This document shows positions 17,019-24,851 of a stretch of 36,394 nt of DNA, piece by piece. Numbering within the stretch: the first letter of the stretch is position 1; every line of letters begins with the position of its first letter. The DNA is from Pseudomonadota bacterium (GTDB lineage Bacteria; Vulcanimicrobiota; Vulcanimicrobiia; Eremiobacterales; Eremiobacteraceae). The stretch covers positions 1 to 36,394 of the forward strand of contig JAJPHJ010000136.1 in NCBI GenBank assembly GCA_021325335.1, given 5' to 3'. The notes below the pieces were generated by a model that had not been told where the DNA came from, did not search any database, and worked only from the letters and a program-made list of their open reading frames with translations. The translations under genes were made by a program, and so were the position numbers.

Positions 17019-17810
17019 ATGAGCTGGCTTGAGATTGCGGGTTTTCTCGCACTCGGTTTCGTGGCGGGCGGTTATGGCACGCTCGTGGGCATCGGCGGTG
17101 GACTGCTCGTCGTTCCCGTGTTGATATTCGCGCACTATCCGGCGAGGATCGCCGCGGGGACTTCGACGTTTGTCGTCTTGGGTACCGCGCTCTCCGGCTC
17201 TGTGGCCTACCTACGGCAAGGACGCATCCATCTCCGAGCGGCTCTCGTCTTCGCGCTGGCAAGCCTGCCCGGCGCGTTGCTCGGAGCCCTCGCCGATCAA
17301 CACGTGCCACAGCGGCTGTTCAGCGCGTTGTTCGCGCTGTTGCTTGCGATCGCCGCGGTGCGCGCCGCCATCGGCGCGCCGCAGAAAGAGTCGCACGCCA
17401 AAGCGAGCGCCGCCGGCATTCAGGCGAAATTCCCGGTCGCCGGCGCGATCGCGGTGGGATTCTTCGCCGGCTTCATCGCGAGCGTCTTGGGAGTGGGCGG
17501 CGGTCTTGTCTTCGTGCCCACGATGGTATACTTGTTCGGCTTTGCCGCGCATGTGGCGACCGCGACGTCGGCGTCGATCATCGCCCTCACGGCAGTTGCG
17601 GGAACTGCGTCGCACGCCTACTACCACGACATTCGATGGGGACCAGCGATCGCGATCGCTTGCGGTGCGATCGCGGGCGCGCAGGTGGGCGCGAGCATCG
17701 CCCCGCGCATGCGCTCGCCGCAACTCCTGCGGCTCTTCTCGATCGGTCTCTTCGCCGCCGCGCTCTGGCTCGCATACCGGTCGCTGTATCCTGCCGGGCT
17801 GCTAACCTGA
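17019..17810 (+). CDS. TauE/SafE family membrane transporter
   Basis: A 263-residue membrane protein with about eight hydrophobic segments arranged as two related halves. Each half begins with a glycine-rich loop: GYGTLVGIGGGLLVVP near residue 20 and ASVLGVGGGLVFVPT near 155, the mark of this anion/sulfonate exporter family. The substrate cannot be told. A TTG four codons upstream is a possible start. Its end overlaps the convergent ubiX end by 9 bases. Confidence 0.88.
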   Translation: MSWLEIAGFLALGFVAGGYGTLVGIGGGLLVVPVLIFAHYPARIAAGTSTFVVLGTALSGSVAYLRQGRIHLRAALVFALASLPGALLGALADQHVPQRLFSALFALLLAIAAVRAAIGAPQKESHAKASAAGIQAKFPVAGAIAVGFFAGFIASVLGVGGGLVFVPTMVYLFGFAAHVATATSASIIALTAVAGTASHAYYHDIRWGPAIAIACGAIAGAQVGASIAPRMRSPQLLRLFSIGLFAAALWLAYRSLYPAGLLT

Positions 17811-18374
17811 CCCGTCTCCGCGCCAACGCGCGAACATCTCGTTGGGAACGCCAAGCGCATCGAGCGCTTTGCCCACCGTGTGATCGACGATGTCGTCGAC
17901 GCTCTTAGGCATCGCATACATCCCGGGGATGGGAGGCAGGATCGTCGCCCCGATCTCGGCGAGGCGGGTCAACGTCCGCAGGTGACCGAGATGCAACGGC
18001 GTCTCGCGCACGACGAGCACGAGGCGGCGCCGCTCCTTGAGGCATACGTCTGCGGCTCGCACGAGCAAATTGTCATTGAACGAATAGGCGATGGCGGCGG
18101 CCGACTTGATGGAGCAGGGGATGACGATCATGCCCTCGGTCAAGAACGAACCGCTCGAGATCGGCGCCGCGACATCTGACGGGTCGTGGACGTGGTGCGC
18201 GAGCGACTCGACGTCGTCCGCGCTGTATTTCGTCTCGATCGCGAGCGTGCGCCGTGCCTGGGCGCTCATGACGAGGTGCACGGTCGCGTCGGGCACCTTG
18301 CGCAGCGCTTCGAGCGTGCGGATGCCGTAGATGCTGCCGCTCGCACCGGTGATGCCGACGATGTAGCGCTTCAC
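17802..18374 (-). CDS. ubiX: UbiX-type flavin prenyltransferase
   Basis: A 190-residue enzyme that prenylates FMN, making the cofactor for UbiD-type decarboxylases. The motifs GITGASGSIYG at the N-terminus, SGSFLTEGMIVIPCS in the middle and RETPLHLGH agree with the family. I take GTG at 18374 because the protein then begins KRYIVGITG like its relatives; GTG at 18410 adds 12 residues. No ubiD is in the window. The gene starts 4 bases after the SprT-like stop. Confidence 0.92.
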   Translation of the reverse strand: MKRYIVGITGASGSIYGIRTLEALRKVPDATVHLVMSAQARRTLAIETKYSADDVESLAHHVHDPSDVAAPISSGSFLTEGMIVIPCSIKSAAAIAYSFNDNLLVRAADVCLKERRRLVLVVRETPLHLGHLRTLTRLAEIGATILPPIPGMYAMPKSVDDIVDHTVGKALDALGVPNEMFARWRGDGSG

Positions 18375-18378
18375 GAAC

Positions 18379-18897
18379 TCAAGCGATCCGTTCGACGCGG
18401 AGTTCGACACGCGCGGAGAAACGCCGCGGGCAACACCGAGCGCAGGAGACCCGGCCGCTCGGCCGGCGCAGGCGCAGGCTTCGGGTGCCGCAGCGCGGAC
18501 AGACGAGCACGTAGCGGCGCGTGCTGCCTCGACGGCGCTGCACGGGCAGATCGTGGTAGATGCTGGATAGGCCTACCTCGCGCATCTTGCGGCGGAAGTG
18601 CGCGCCGTGTCCTGTCGGCAGTCCGTGCTCGAAGAGCCAGGCATGGACCATCTCGTGGAGCAGCGTCGTTTCCAAATGATCGGGATGACGTCCAAGCACC
18701 GGCGCCGACAGCTCGATCGTCCGCGCCCGGTAGGCGATCCGCCCCGCCACCGACGTCAGGCGCCGGTTATAGAGGATGCGATGCGCGCGCAACACGCCTC
18801 CGAAGTGCTGCGCGTTGAGGCGCGCGAAGATCAGCTGCAATTCTGCGGCGGCGGGAAGGGCGAACGGGCGAGCTGTTCTGATCGAAGCTGTCGGCAT
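18379..18897 (-). CDS. SprT-like zinc metalloprotein
   Basis: A 172-residue protein. The zinc-metalloprotease motif LLHEMVHAWLFEHG (HExxH) is at about residue 80. A second His in HGAHFRRKM fits the SprT third ligand. A C-terminal zinc ribbon is seen as CPRCG and CARCC. The bacterial SprT family is related to eukaryotic Spartan, but its bacterial role is uncertain. The ATG at 18897 was chosen; the frame is open to 18981. Confidence 0.85.
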   Translation of the reverse strand: MPTASIRTARPFALPAAAELQLIFARLNAQHFGGVLRAHRILYNRRLTSVAGRIAYRARTIELSAPVLGRHPDHLETTLLHEMVHAWLFEHGLPTGHGAHFRRKMREVGLSSIYHDLPVQRRRGSTRRYVLVCPRCGTRSLRLRRPSGRVSCARCCPRRFSARVELRVERIA

Positions 18898-18986
18898 CAC
18901 GGTGCGCGCGTGCGCACTTTGGGCTGTCCGGCATCGTCCCCTTCGCGCGCAAGGGAGCCGCGCTGACCGAAAGAACTCCAAGCGGC

Positions 18987-19817
18987 ATGAAACTCTACAT
19001 CTCTGCCGACATGGAAGGGGTCGCCGGCATCAGCGCCGTCGAACAGACCAATCCGGTAGGCCAGCCAGAATATCCTCATTCCTGCCGGCTGATGACGGCC
19101 GAAGTCGCCGCCGCATGTGAAGGCGCGTTCGAGGGCGGAGCGACGGAAATCGTGGTCAACGACTCGCATTGGGATATGCGCAATCTCATTCACGAAGATC
19201 TGCCGGCGAAGGTCCGTCTCATCAGAGGTAGCCTCAAACCGCTCTCGATGAACCAGGGCCTGGATGCATCCTGTTCGGCGGCGGCGTTCACCGGCTACCA
19301 CGCCCCCGCCGGAACTGCTGATGCGGTTTTGGACCACACCTATTCGGGCGCAACCGCGTACGAGGTGCGCATCAACGGCGAGCGCTGCAGCGAGGCGCGC
19401 ATCAATGCCGCCGTCGCGGGTTTTTTCGGCGTGCCCGTCATCTTCATCAGTGGCGACCAGAACGCGTGCGCGGATGCGCGTTCCTTTCTGCCCGGCATTG
19501 AGGCGGTGGTCGTGAAGGAAGCGATCGGCCGCTATGCGGCGAGCTCGCTCTCGCCGGAACAATCGCGCGCCGCCATACGCGCGGGCATGAAGAAGGCGGT
19601 CGCGGCCAGCAAGAGCGCACGACCCGCACCGTATTCGTTTGCTACGCCGGTCGAATTGGAGCTGGTCTTCACCGGCACCGCCAAGGCCGATGTCGCGTCG
19701 CTGCTCCCCGGCAGCGAGCGCCTTGACGGGCGAACGTTGCGCTTCCGCCACGATGACTTCATGATGGTTTTTCAGGCCTTCCGCGCGATGATGACGCTTG
19801 GCGGATCGGTTGAATGA
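18987..19817 (+). CDS. M55 family D-aminopeptidase (DppA-like)
   Basis: A 276-residue zinc peptidase of the DppA type, which removes D-amino acids from peptides such as D-Ala-D-Ala. The family opens with ISADMEGVAG (metal-binding Asp and Glu), and NDSHWDMRN and a GYHAPAG segment follow at about residues 60 and 105. There is no signal peptide, so it works in the cytoplasm. It is divergent from the SprT-like gene, and a terminator lies about 170 bases past its end. Confidence 0.9.
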   Translation: MKLYISADMEGVAGISAVEQTNPVGQPEYPHSCRLMTAEVAAACEGAFEGGATEIVVNDSHWDMRNLIHEDLPAKVRLIRGSLKPLSMNQGLDASCSAAAFTGYHAPAGTADAVLDHTYSGATAYEVRINGERCSEARINAAVAGFFGVPVIFISGDQNACADARSFLPGIEAVVVKEAIGRYAASSLSPEQSRAAIRAGMKKAVAASKSARPAPYSFATPVELELVFTGTAKADVASLLPGSERLDGRTLRFRHDDFMMVFQAFRAMMTLGGSVE

Positions 19818-19984
19818 ACGCTCCGTGTGCGCAAGGTCACAGCAACTCGCCCTGGCCTCGCCTTGCCTTTCTCGCGCACGCACTGTAACGAAAACCAGGG
19901 CCGTCGCATCCTATGAGCGTGCCGGGCGCCGCAACAGCGGTCCCCCAACAGCGCGACGTCCGGCGTGTAGCTCTGCAAAACGAT
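19818..19984 (+). other. Intergenic segment with stem-forming sequence, possible small RNA
   Basis: Between the M55 gene and the convergent UPF0158-like gene are about 200 bases without a credible protein. They contain pairing segments: CCCTGG (19850-19855) with CCAGGG (19895-19900), and CCGC-AACA-GCGG (19929-19940). The segment ends in a strong intrinsic terminator. I match no known RNA family to it; it may simply be a 3' UTR. Confidence 0.2.
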
Positions 19985-20020
19985 CAGGCCCGGTCGCTCA
20001 CACCGGGCCTGTTTCCGTTT
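19985..20020 (+). terminator. Bidirectional intrinsic terminator
   Basis: A 10-bp stem CAGGCCCGGT/ACCGGGCCTG (19985-19994 and 20002-20011) with a 7-nt loop. It is followed by TTTCCGTTT on the plus strand and by ATCGTTTT on the minus strand, so it can end both convergent transcripts (M55 gene and UPF0158-like gene). Confidence 0.8.
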
Positions 20021-20036
20021 CAGGGTCGCGCGCGTT

Positions 20037-20969
20037 TTACGTGGGTTGCGGTTCGCTGACGGAGTCCTGCGGCGCTGGTTCTTCAGCGGTGGCCGGTTCG
20101 TTTGGCGCCGCCGCTGCCTCGCCATTTTGCGCCACGGCGCTTGTCTCGCTCTCCTCGCTGTCCTCGCTCGAACGCGGGCCTTCGGCAGCTGCGTGCGCGG
20201 GTTCCGGCACGTCTTTGGGCTCCGGCGTCTCCGCGGGTGGCGTCCAATCGTAGTCCGCCGGCGACAGGCCGAACTGTTCGGGCTTGAGCCCGAGCTTGTG
20301 CAGCCAATCCATGGCGAGCAGGTAATGGCGTTTGGTCCGATACGCGAGCCAGCGCCGCCGCAGGGCGTCGTCTTCGTCGACTGCCTCGCGGAAGCGTCGA
20401 AAAGCGCCCTTGCCTGAGATCGCAGCGCGCAGACGGCCGGCGATGTTGATGTCGTCGACGAGCCCGATGAAGTCCGACATGATGCCGTAGCGGGTGTCGG
20501 TCGTGACCGGGTTGATCTTGCGCAAGTCCGGATTGGACTGCGCCTGCGCAATGCGGGCGGTCTCTTGGTCCCCAAGGTTGTGCATGAAGTGCTCGATGGC
20601 GCCATTCGTGACGTTGAAGAACGCCACGCTGTCCACGTCGCCGCCGGTCAATGCCGTGCCGAGCTCGTCCAGCAGGGGACTGCGCTTCACAGGCCCCATG
20701 CGAACGTGTCGCGCGGGTTGGCGCGGCGCATGCGCGTGTGCTTCCTCGAGACCCAAGGTCTTGCGCAGCTCGCGCGGGTCGAAGGACGGCAGGCCGAGAT
20801 TGCTCAGCCGGACGTGATGCCCCGCGAGCTCGACGAAGAGATCCTCGAGCTTACGACGGCCCTGCGGATCGCCTGCTGCTTCTTGGGGTGAGACGCCGCC
20901 GAGGTCGAGAAGCGGGCGGCGTATCCATTCCGAGGTCACATATGCTTCGTTGATGCTTGATTCTGCCAT
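20037..20969 (-). CDS. UPF0158-like protein with acidic low-complexity tail
   Basis: A 310-residue protein of unknown function. Residues about 165-215 (FIGLVDDINIAGRL, then AISGKGAFRRFREAV and RRWLAYR) match the UPF0158 pattern. The first 160 residues are unrecognised and mostly hydrophilic. The last 70 residues are rich in Pro, Glu, Ala and Ser and look disordered. The ATG at 20969 is preceded by GAGAGAG. It lies after the HMGL-family gene on the same strand, with a palindrome in the 50-base gap. Confidence 0.65.
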   Translation of the reverse strand: MAESSINEAYVTSEWIRRPLLDLGGVSPQEAAGDPQGRRKLEDLFVELAGHHVRLSNLGLPSFDPRELRKTLGLEEAHAHAPRQPARHVRMGPVKRSPLLDELGTALTGGDVDSVAFFNVTNGAIEHFMHNLGDQETARIAQAQSNPDLRKINPVTTDTRYGIMSDFIGLVDDINIAGRLRAAISGKGAFRRFREAVDEDDALRRRWLAYRTKRHYLLAMDWLHKLGLKPEQFGLSPADYDWTPPAETPEPKDVPEPAHAAAEGPRSSEDSEESETSAVAQNGEAAAAPNEPATAEEPAPQDSVSEPQPT

Positions 20970-20997
20970 GTGTATCACTCTCTCTTTGTCCGTGCCC

Positions 20998-21021
20998 TGT
21001 AGCGGCGCGAGGCCCCGCGTC
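20998..21021 (-). repeat. Palindrome with GCTACA tail (copy 6)
   Basis: On the plus strand TGTAGC is followed by a GGCGCG/CGCGTC stem (one G-T pair) with loop AGGCCC. It has the same tail-plus-hairpin plan as the other copies. It lies between the HMGL-family gene, whose stop it touches, and the UPF0158-like gene. Confidence 0.55.
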
Positions 21022-22420
21022 ACACCGCGGCGTGTTGTTTGCGACCGATGCCTTCGGCAATCTGCACGACATCGTCCTCGGTGAGGCCGAGGCGCTGCAT
21101 GTTGTGGTAGTATTGCTCGACGATCTCGGAGACCCGACCAGTTCTCGCCCGCTCTTCCCGAACCCGCTTGACCTCCTCGAGCACCTGCCTGCTGAGCTGG
21201 CTGTCAAGCGCGATCCCCGCCTTGGCCAGGCGCCCCTCGTGCTTGCGCAACGTCGATTCGATGACCGACAGTCCGCTGTGCTTGCCGAACACGAACTGGA
21301 CTTTGGCGCCCACGAGGTCGGCGGGCACAGCTTCATACATCCGTCGGTCGATGAGCATCGCGTGCGTGTGGATGCCGGATTCGTGCGAGAACACGTTGGC
21401 GCCGATGATGGGCTCGTGGGCCTCGATGGGGAATCCCGACACCGATTCCATGAACCGTGCGAGCTCTTGCAGCCGCTCGTACTTGAAACCCGGGATCTCG
21501 ACCCCGTAGAGCACGCGCAACGCGGTGACGACCTGGTGCAGCGGCACGTTGCCCGCGCGCTCGCCATATCCGTTCGCGGTGACCGTGAACGCCCGGAAAC
21601 CGCAGGCGAGCGACGTGATGCAGTTGATGGTGGCCAAGCCGTAGTCGTTGTGGAAGTGGTTTAGGAGCTCGATGTCGTGCGGCAGCGCTTCGACGATCCG
21701 CTGACAGTACCAGCGCGTCGCTTCGGGCGTGAGACAGCCGACGGTGTCCGGCCAGGATGGCCGCGTGCCCCCGGCTTCGATGCCCTTGCGGAAGAGCTCG
21801 ATGAAGTAGTCGACATCGCCCCGGCTGCCGTCTTCGCCGCCGAACTCGACGTAACGCACGCCTTTGCTGCGCGCATACCGGATCGCATCGCACTGCATGC
21901 GGACGTTGGCCTGACGATAGAAATCGAGCGGCAGGTCAAGCCACTCGGACTCGTCCTTGCCTTCGCGCGCCAAGAGCGTCTTGCCGATCTTGTACTTCAT
22001 GTGCAGATCGCTGCCCGACGTGAAGATGAAAAACGTCACGTCGCTCGGCGCGACGCCGATCTCATCTAAGGCGCCAAGGGTCGCATCGATATCCTTGGCG
22101 TTGCTGCGGCACATGACGACGACATCGAGCTCTTGTCTGATCTCGCCTTTGCGCTTGCCCTGCATGATGAGCTGGAGCGAGCGGCGCTCGTCCGCCGAGA
22201 CTGCGGGAAAGCCCACGTCCATGATGTGGACCCCGATGTCGGAGAGCTTCTTGCAGATCTCGTACTTCTGCTCGGGCGTATAGGCGATGCCCGGCATCTG
22301 CTCGCCGTCGCGAAGCGACGTGTCGTAGATGCTAAGCTTTGAGGCCGGCGGGAACTGGACGTCGCGCGTGAACTCGCGGGGATCTCGGATGAGGCGTTCG
22401 ATCGGCTCGCGGAACTCCAC
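21020..22420 (-). CDS. HMGL/LeuA-family acyl-CoA condensing enzyme
   Basis: A 466-residue DRE-TIM barrel enzyme that condenses acetyl-CoA (or a relative) with a 2-oxo acid. Motifs are YDTSLRDGEQMPG with the catalytic Arg-Asp and metal Asp, HFHNDYGLA with the metal histidines, and NGYGERAGN. Past the barrel are GANVFSHESGIH and GKHSG, typical of isopropylmalate and homocitrate synthases. The LeuA allosteric domain is lacking, so isopropylmalate, homocitrate, citramalate or Re-citrate synthesis are all open. No leuB/C/D or lys genes are near. The GTG start has AAAGGAG five bases upstream. Confidence 0.85.
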   Translation of the reverse strand: MEFREPIERLIRDPREFTRDVQFPPASKLSIYDTSLRDGEQMPGIAYTPEQKYEICKKLSDIGVHIMDVGFPAVSADERRSLQLIMQGKRKGEIRQELDVVVMCRSNAKDIDATLGALDEIGVAPSDVTFFIFTSGSDLHMKYKIGKTLLAREGKDESEWLDLPLDFYRQANVRMQCDAIRYARSKGVRYVEFGGEDGSRGDVDYFIELFRKGIEAGGTRPSWPDTVGCLTPEATRWYCQRIVEALPHDIELLNHFHNDYGLATINCITSLACGFRAFTVTANGYGERAGNVPLHQVVTALRVLYGVEIPGFKYERLQELARFMESVSGFPIEAHEPIIGANVFSHESGIHTHAMLIDRRMYEAVPADLVGAKVQFVFGKHSGLSVIESTLRKHEGRLAKAGIALDSQLSRQVLEEVKRVREERARTGRVSEIVEQYYHNMQRLGLTEDDVVQIAEGIGRKQHAAV

Positions 22421-22441
22421 GGTAGCTCCTTTGAGGTGCGC

Positions 22442-22942
22442 TTAGGGTTGGACGACGATCTCGCCGCGCATGCCGGCGGAATAATCGTAGAAGCACCCGT
22501 ACAAAAACGTGCCGGTTTTGGTTGCGACCATGGGCGCTGAGCGCGCGCCCGGAGCGAGATCTCCCGTGCTCCACGGATCGGGTCCTATCTTCCCCGAGGA
22601 CTGCAGCGCGCTGTCGGTCCAGCGCGGATTCTCCGGAAAAGCGGCCTGCTCGCCGATGCCGGTGGCCGTGTGGTGGCGCGTATCCGCATTGGTGAACACG
22701 AGCGCGTCGCCGACGTGCACGACGACCCGGCCCGGCGAGACACCGGCATATTGGCCGGCGTCGAGCGAACCGAGTTTGGAAAAGCGGGTCAAGCTCAAGG
22801 TGACGACCACGGTTTGCGCGGGGCGCGCAGGCGCGAGCGGGATCAAGGCGATCAGCGCCGCCGCGGCAAGGGCTCCGCACCGGATGAGCGACCGACGGTC
22901 CGCAGTTCGGGTCGTGATGATGTGGGTCATATTCGTAGCCAT
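22442..22942 (-). CDS. Exported cupredoxin-fold protein, incomplete copper site
   Basis: A 166-residue protein with a signal peptide (residues about 12-42, with an RR before the hydrophobic stretch AALIALIPLAPARPA). The body has cupredoxin features: VVHVGDALVFTNAD, then HHTATG with the first His, and near the end GTFLYGCFYDYSAGM. Measured from the Cys, Met is at +8 as in plastocyanin, but the His expected at +3 is Asp. Copper binding of the normal type 1 kind is thus doubtful. The ATG at 22942 was chosen because it gives the signal peptide. It is divergent from the HD-GYP gene, with a 196-base gap that holds no clear site. Confidence 0.75.
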   Translation of the reverse strand: MATNMTHIITTRTADRRSLIRCGALAAAALIALIPLAPARPAQTVVVTLSLTRFSKLGSLDAGQYAGVSPGRVVVHVGDALVFTNADTRHHTATGIGEQAAFPENPRWTDSALQSSGKIGPDPWSTGDLAPGARSAPMVATKTGTFLYGCFYDYSAGMRGEIVVQP

Positions 22943-23138
22943 GGCACTATCGTAAACGGGCCTGTTAACGGTAACGTTCGCATCTTCAAAGACCCATACC
23001 CGCAGCGGGCGCCCGCCGGACGTGCGCTGCGCCACAGCTGCGCGGACCCGGCCGGCCCGCCGTAACGCGGCCAAAGGGGCTTGGGTCTAACATGTGGGCG
23101 GCCGTTTGTCCATTTTGCGGCCCCGCCAACGGTGAGCA

Positions 23139-24473
23139 GTGAGATTCAAACGCGCAAGGCGACTTTGGAGCAAGACGCCGGCCGACCTGAGCCGGCAGCC
23201 GCTGCCTGACGACGTCGTCGACGGAGAGATCCCGGCGATGTGGCTCATGCTCGTCGCGATCTCGCCCGTGCTGCTGTGGGCCGCCGTCAACGCACCGCAC
23301 GTCTCGCAAACGCTCGCGAGTCTGCTCGCAGCCGCGGCGCTGCTCGAAGTCGGCGCACCAGACGCCGTGCGTTTTGGCCGCCGCGTCGTGGGTCCCGCTT
23401 TTTGCATCGTGGTCGCTGGTTATGTGTTCTACGGAGCACCGGTGGCCGTGCTCGTCGGCTGCGTGCGCGCGATCGTCCGCGCGGTCACCCGGCCATCGAC
23501 GCGCTTAGGAACCGCGCAAGGCATTTGCTGGACGATCCTCGCGCCGCTTTTCGCGGCGCTGATCGCGAGCCTTGCGGGCAAGTACGCTCCAAGCTCCGTG
23601 ACGGCAGCCATCTTTATCCTCAGCGCTTTCATTTTGGAAGTCGCAGCGTCGCTCTTGCGCTTTGCGGGTCCGGTGGGAACCGCCTCGGCCGACGGCTGGC
23701 GCGGTTTCTTCCCGTGGGCACCGCTTCAATACGCAGCATATGGCTTCATCGGTTTCATGGTCGGCGCCGAGCTGACCGTCGGGCACTTGGGCGTGTTGTT
23801 CTTCCTCGCGGCCCCGTTCGCGATCGCGCGGGCTAGTTTGGGGGCAGCAGGTTTCGGCACCGAACGCTACGTCGCGGCGCTCGAGCGGGAGAACGATGCC
23901 TTGCTCAACCGCATGGGCCAGTTCGATCGCGCTAACGGAGATCTGATCGAGGCGCTCGCCGTTGCGATCGACGAACAGGACGGCGCGGAACGCGGTCACA
24001 CGCGTCGCATTTCGCAGATCGCGTCGCGCATGGGATCGGCCCTTGGGATCGCGGGCGCGGACCTGGAGATCCTGCGGCGCGCCGCCTTGTTGCATGACGT
24101 CGGCATTCTTGCGCTGCCCGCGGGGGAACGCGGCGCACTGCACTGCGAGCTTGGCTCCCGCCTCGTGGCGCGCTGGCGCGATGGGCGTACGATCGCCCAA
24201 GTCATCGAGCAGCACCACGAAAGGATGGACGGCAGCGGGTATCCGCGCGGCTTAGTCGGCGACCAGATCGTGCTGCAGGCCCGCATCGTTGCCGTTGCCG
24301 AGGCCTTTGCCAAATTGACTTCCGGTCCGGCTGCCTTGTCGACGATGGATGCGCTCGACGACATCCGCGCGCGGATGCGCACGGAGTTCGATCCCCAAGT
24401 CGTGGAAACGCTCGCGCAGGCGGTCGAGCCGAGAACGGCGGACGTCTTGCCCATGACCCGCCGCGTCCGTTAG
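23139..24473 (+). CDS. Membrane HD-GYP protein, divergent
   Basis: A 444-residue protein with about six to seven hydrophobic segments in the first 230 residues, then an HD-GYP domain at about 265-430. Visible motifs: LLHDVG (residues about 318-323), LHCELGSRL in place of HPEIG, and HHERMDGSGYP at about 358. The family VADxxDALT is VAEAFAKLT, so one metal-ligand Asp reads Glu, and the spacing from HD to the next His is shortened. Phosphodiesterase activity on c-di-GMP is possible but not certain. The start is GTG at 23139. Confidence 0.85.
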   Translation: MRFKRARRLWSKTPADLSRQPLPDDVVDGEIPAMWLMLVAISPVLLWAAVNAPHVSQTLASLLAAAALLEVGAPDAVRFGRRVVGPAFCIVVAGYVFYGAPVAVLVGCVRAIVRAVTRPSTRLGTAQGICWTILAPLFAALIASLAGKYAPSSVTAAIFILSAFILEVAASLLRFAGPVGTASADGWRGFFPWAPLQYAAYGFIGFMVGAELTVGHLGVLFFLAAPFAIARASLGAAGFGTERYVAALERENDALLNRMGQFDRANGDLIEALAVAIDEQDGAERGHTRRISQIASRMGSALGIAGADLEILRRAALLHDVGILALPAGERGALHCELGSRLVARWRDGRTIAQVIEQHHERMDGSGYPRGLVGDQIVLQARIVAVAEAFAKLTSGPAALSTMDALDDIRARMRTEFDPQVVETLAQAVEPRTADVLPMTRRVR

Positions 24474-24491
24474 GAAGAGTCCATCCCGTCC

Positions 24492-24851
24492 TTAAAGGCG
24501 TGGCCGCGAGGCGATCAGCGCCTCGGGTGACGTGGTATCGAGGCGTTGCAGCAGACCGCTTGCGAAATCAGCCAGCGCCTTTTCGTCAAATCCGCAGGGC
24601 GCATTGTCCGGGTCCAGCAGCCGTACGATGGCGCGTTCCAGCGTGATCCGTGCGCCTTTGAGATTCGCTTTGCTGAGGTGATGCAACGCTGCTGCGAGTT
24701 GGATGAGGCCGCGCAGACCACGGTCGCGCGTCGCTATCCAGCGCGGCTCCAAGGTCTCATGTGCTTCGAAGAACCGCCCTTCGTTCCAGCACGCGCTGAA
24801 CTGTTTTTCGTCCTCGGGTCTTAAGCGCGCGTTGCGCCGGGCGTCAGCCAT
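24492..24851 (-). CDS. DUF309 family protein
   Basis: A 119-residue protein with the DUF309 pattern: WNEGRFFEAHETLEPRW (helix with the conserved His-Glu) near residue 25, then GLIQLAAALHHLSK. The family is all-helical and its function is unknown. It starts by overlapping the hemL end by 8 bases (or 17 if the GTG at 24860 is used), so it is translationally coupled to hemL. It converges on the HD-GYP gene, 18 bases away. Confidence 0.85.
   Translation of the reverse strand: MADARRNARLRPEDEKQFSACWNEGRFFEAHETLEPRWIATRDRGLRGLIQLAAALHHLSKANLKGARITLERAIVRLLDPDNAPCGFDEKALADFASGLLQRLDTTSPEALIASRPRL

Noticed and set aside
18897-19883. A 328-codon minus-strand open frame opposite the M55 gene
   Set aside because: Shadow of a clear D-aminopeptidase; no motif or ribosome site.
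19818-20036. 6S, SRP or tmRNA
   Set aside because: None of the conserved cores of these RNAs is visible; only general stems and a terminator.
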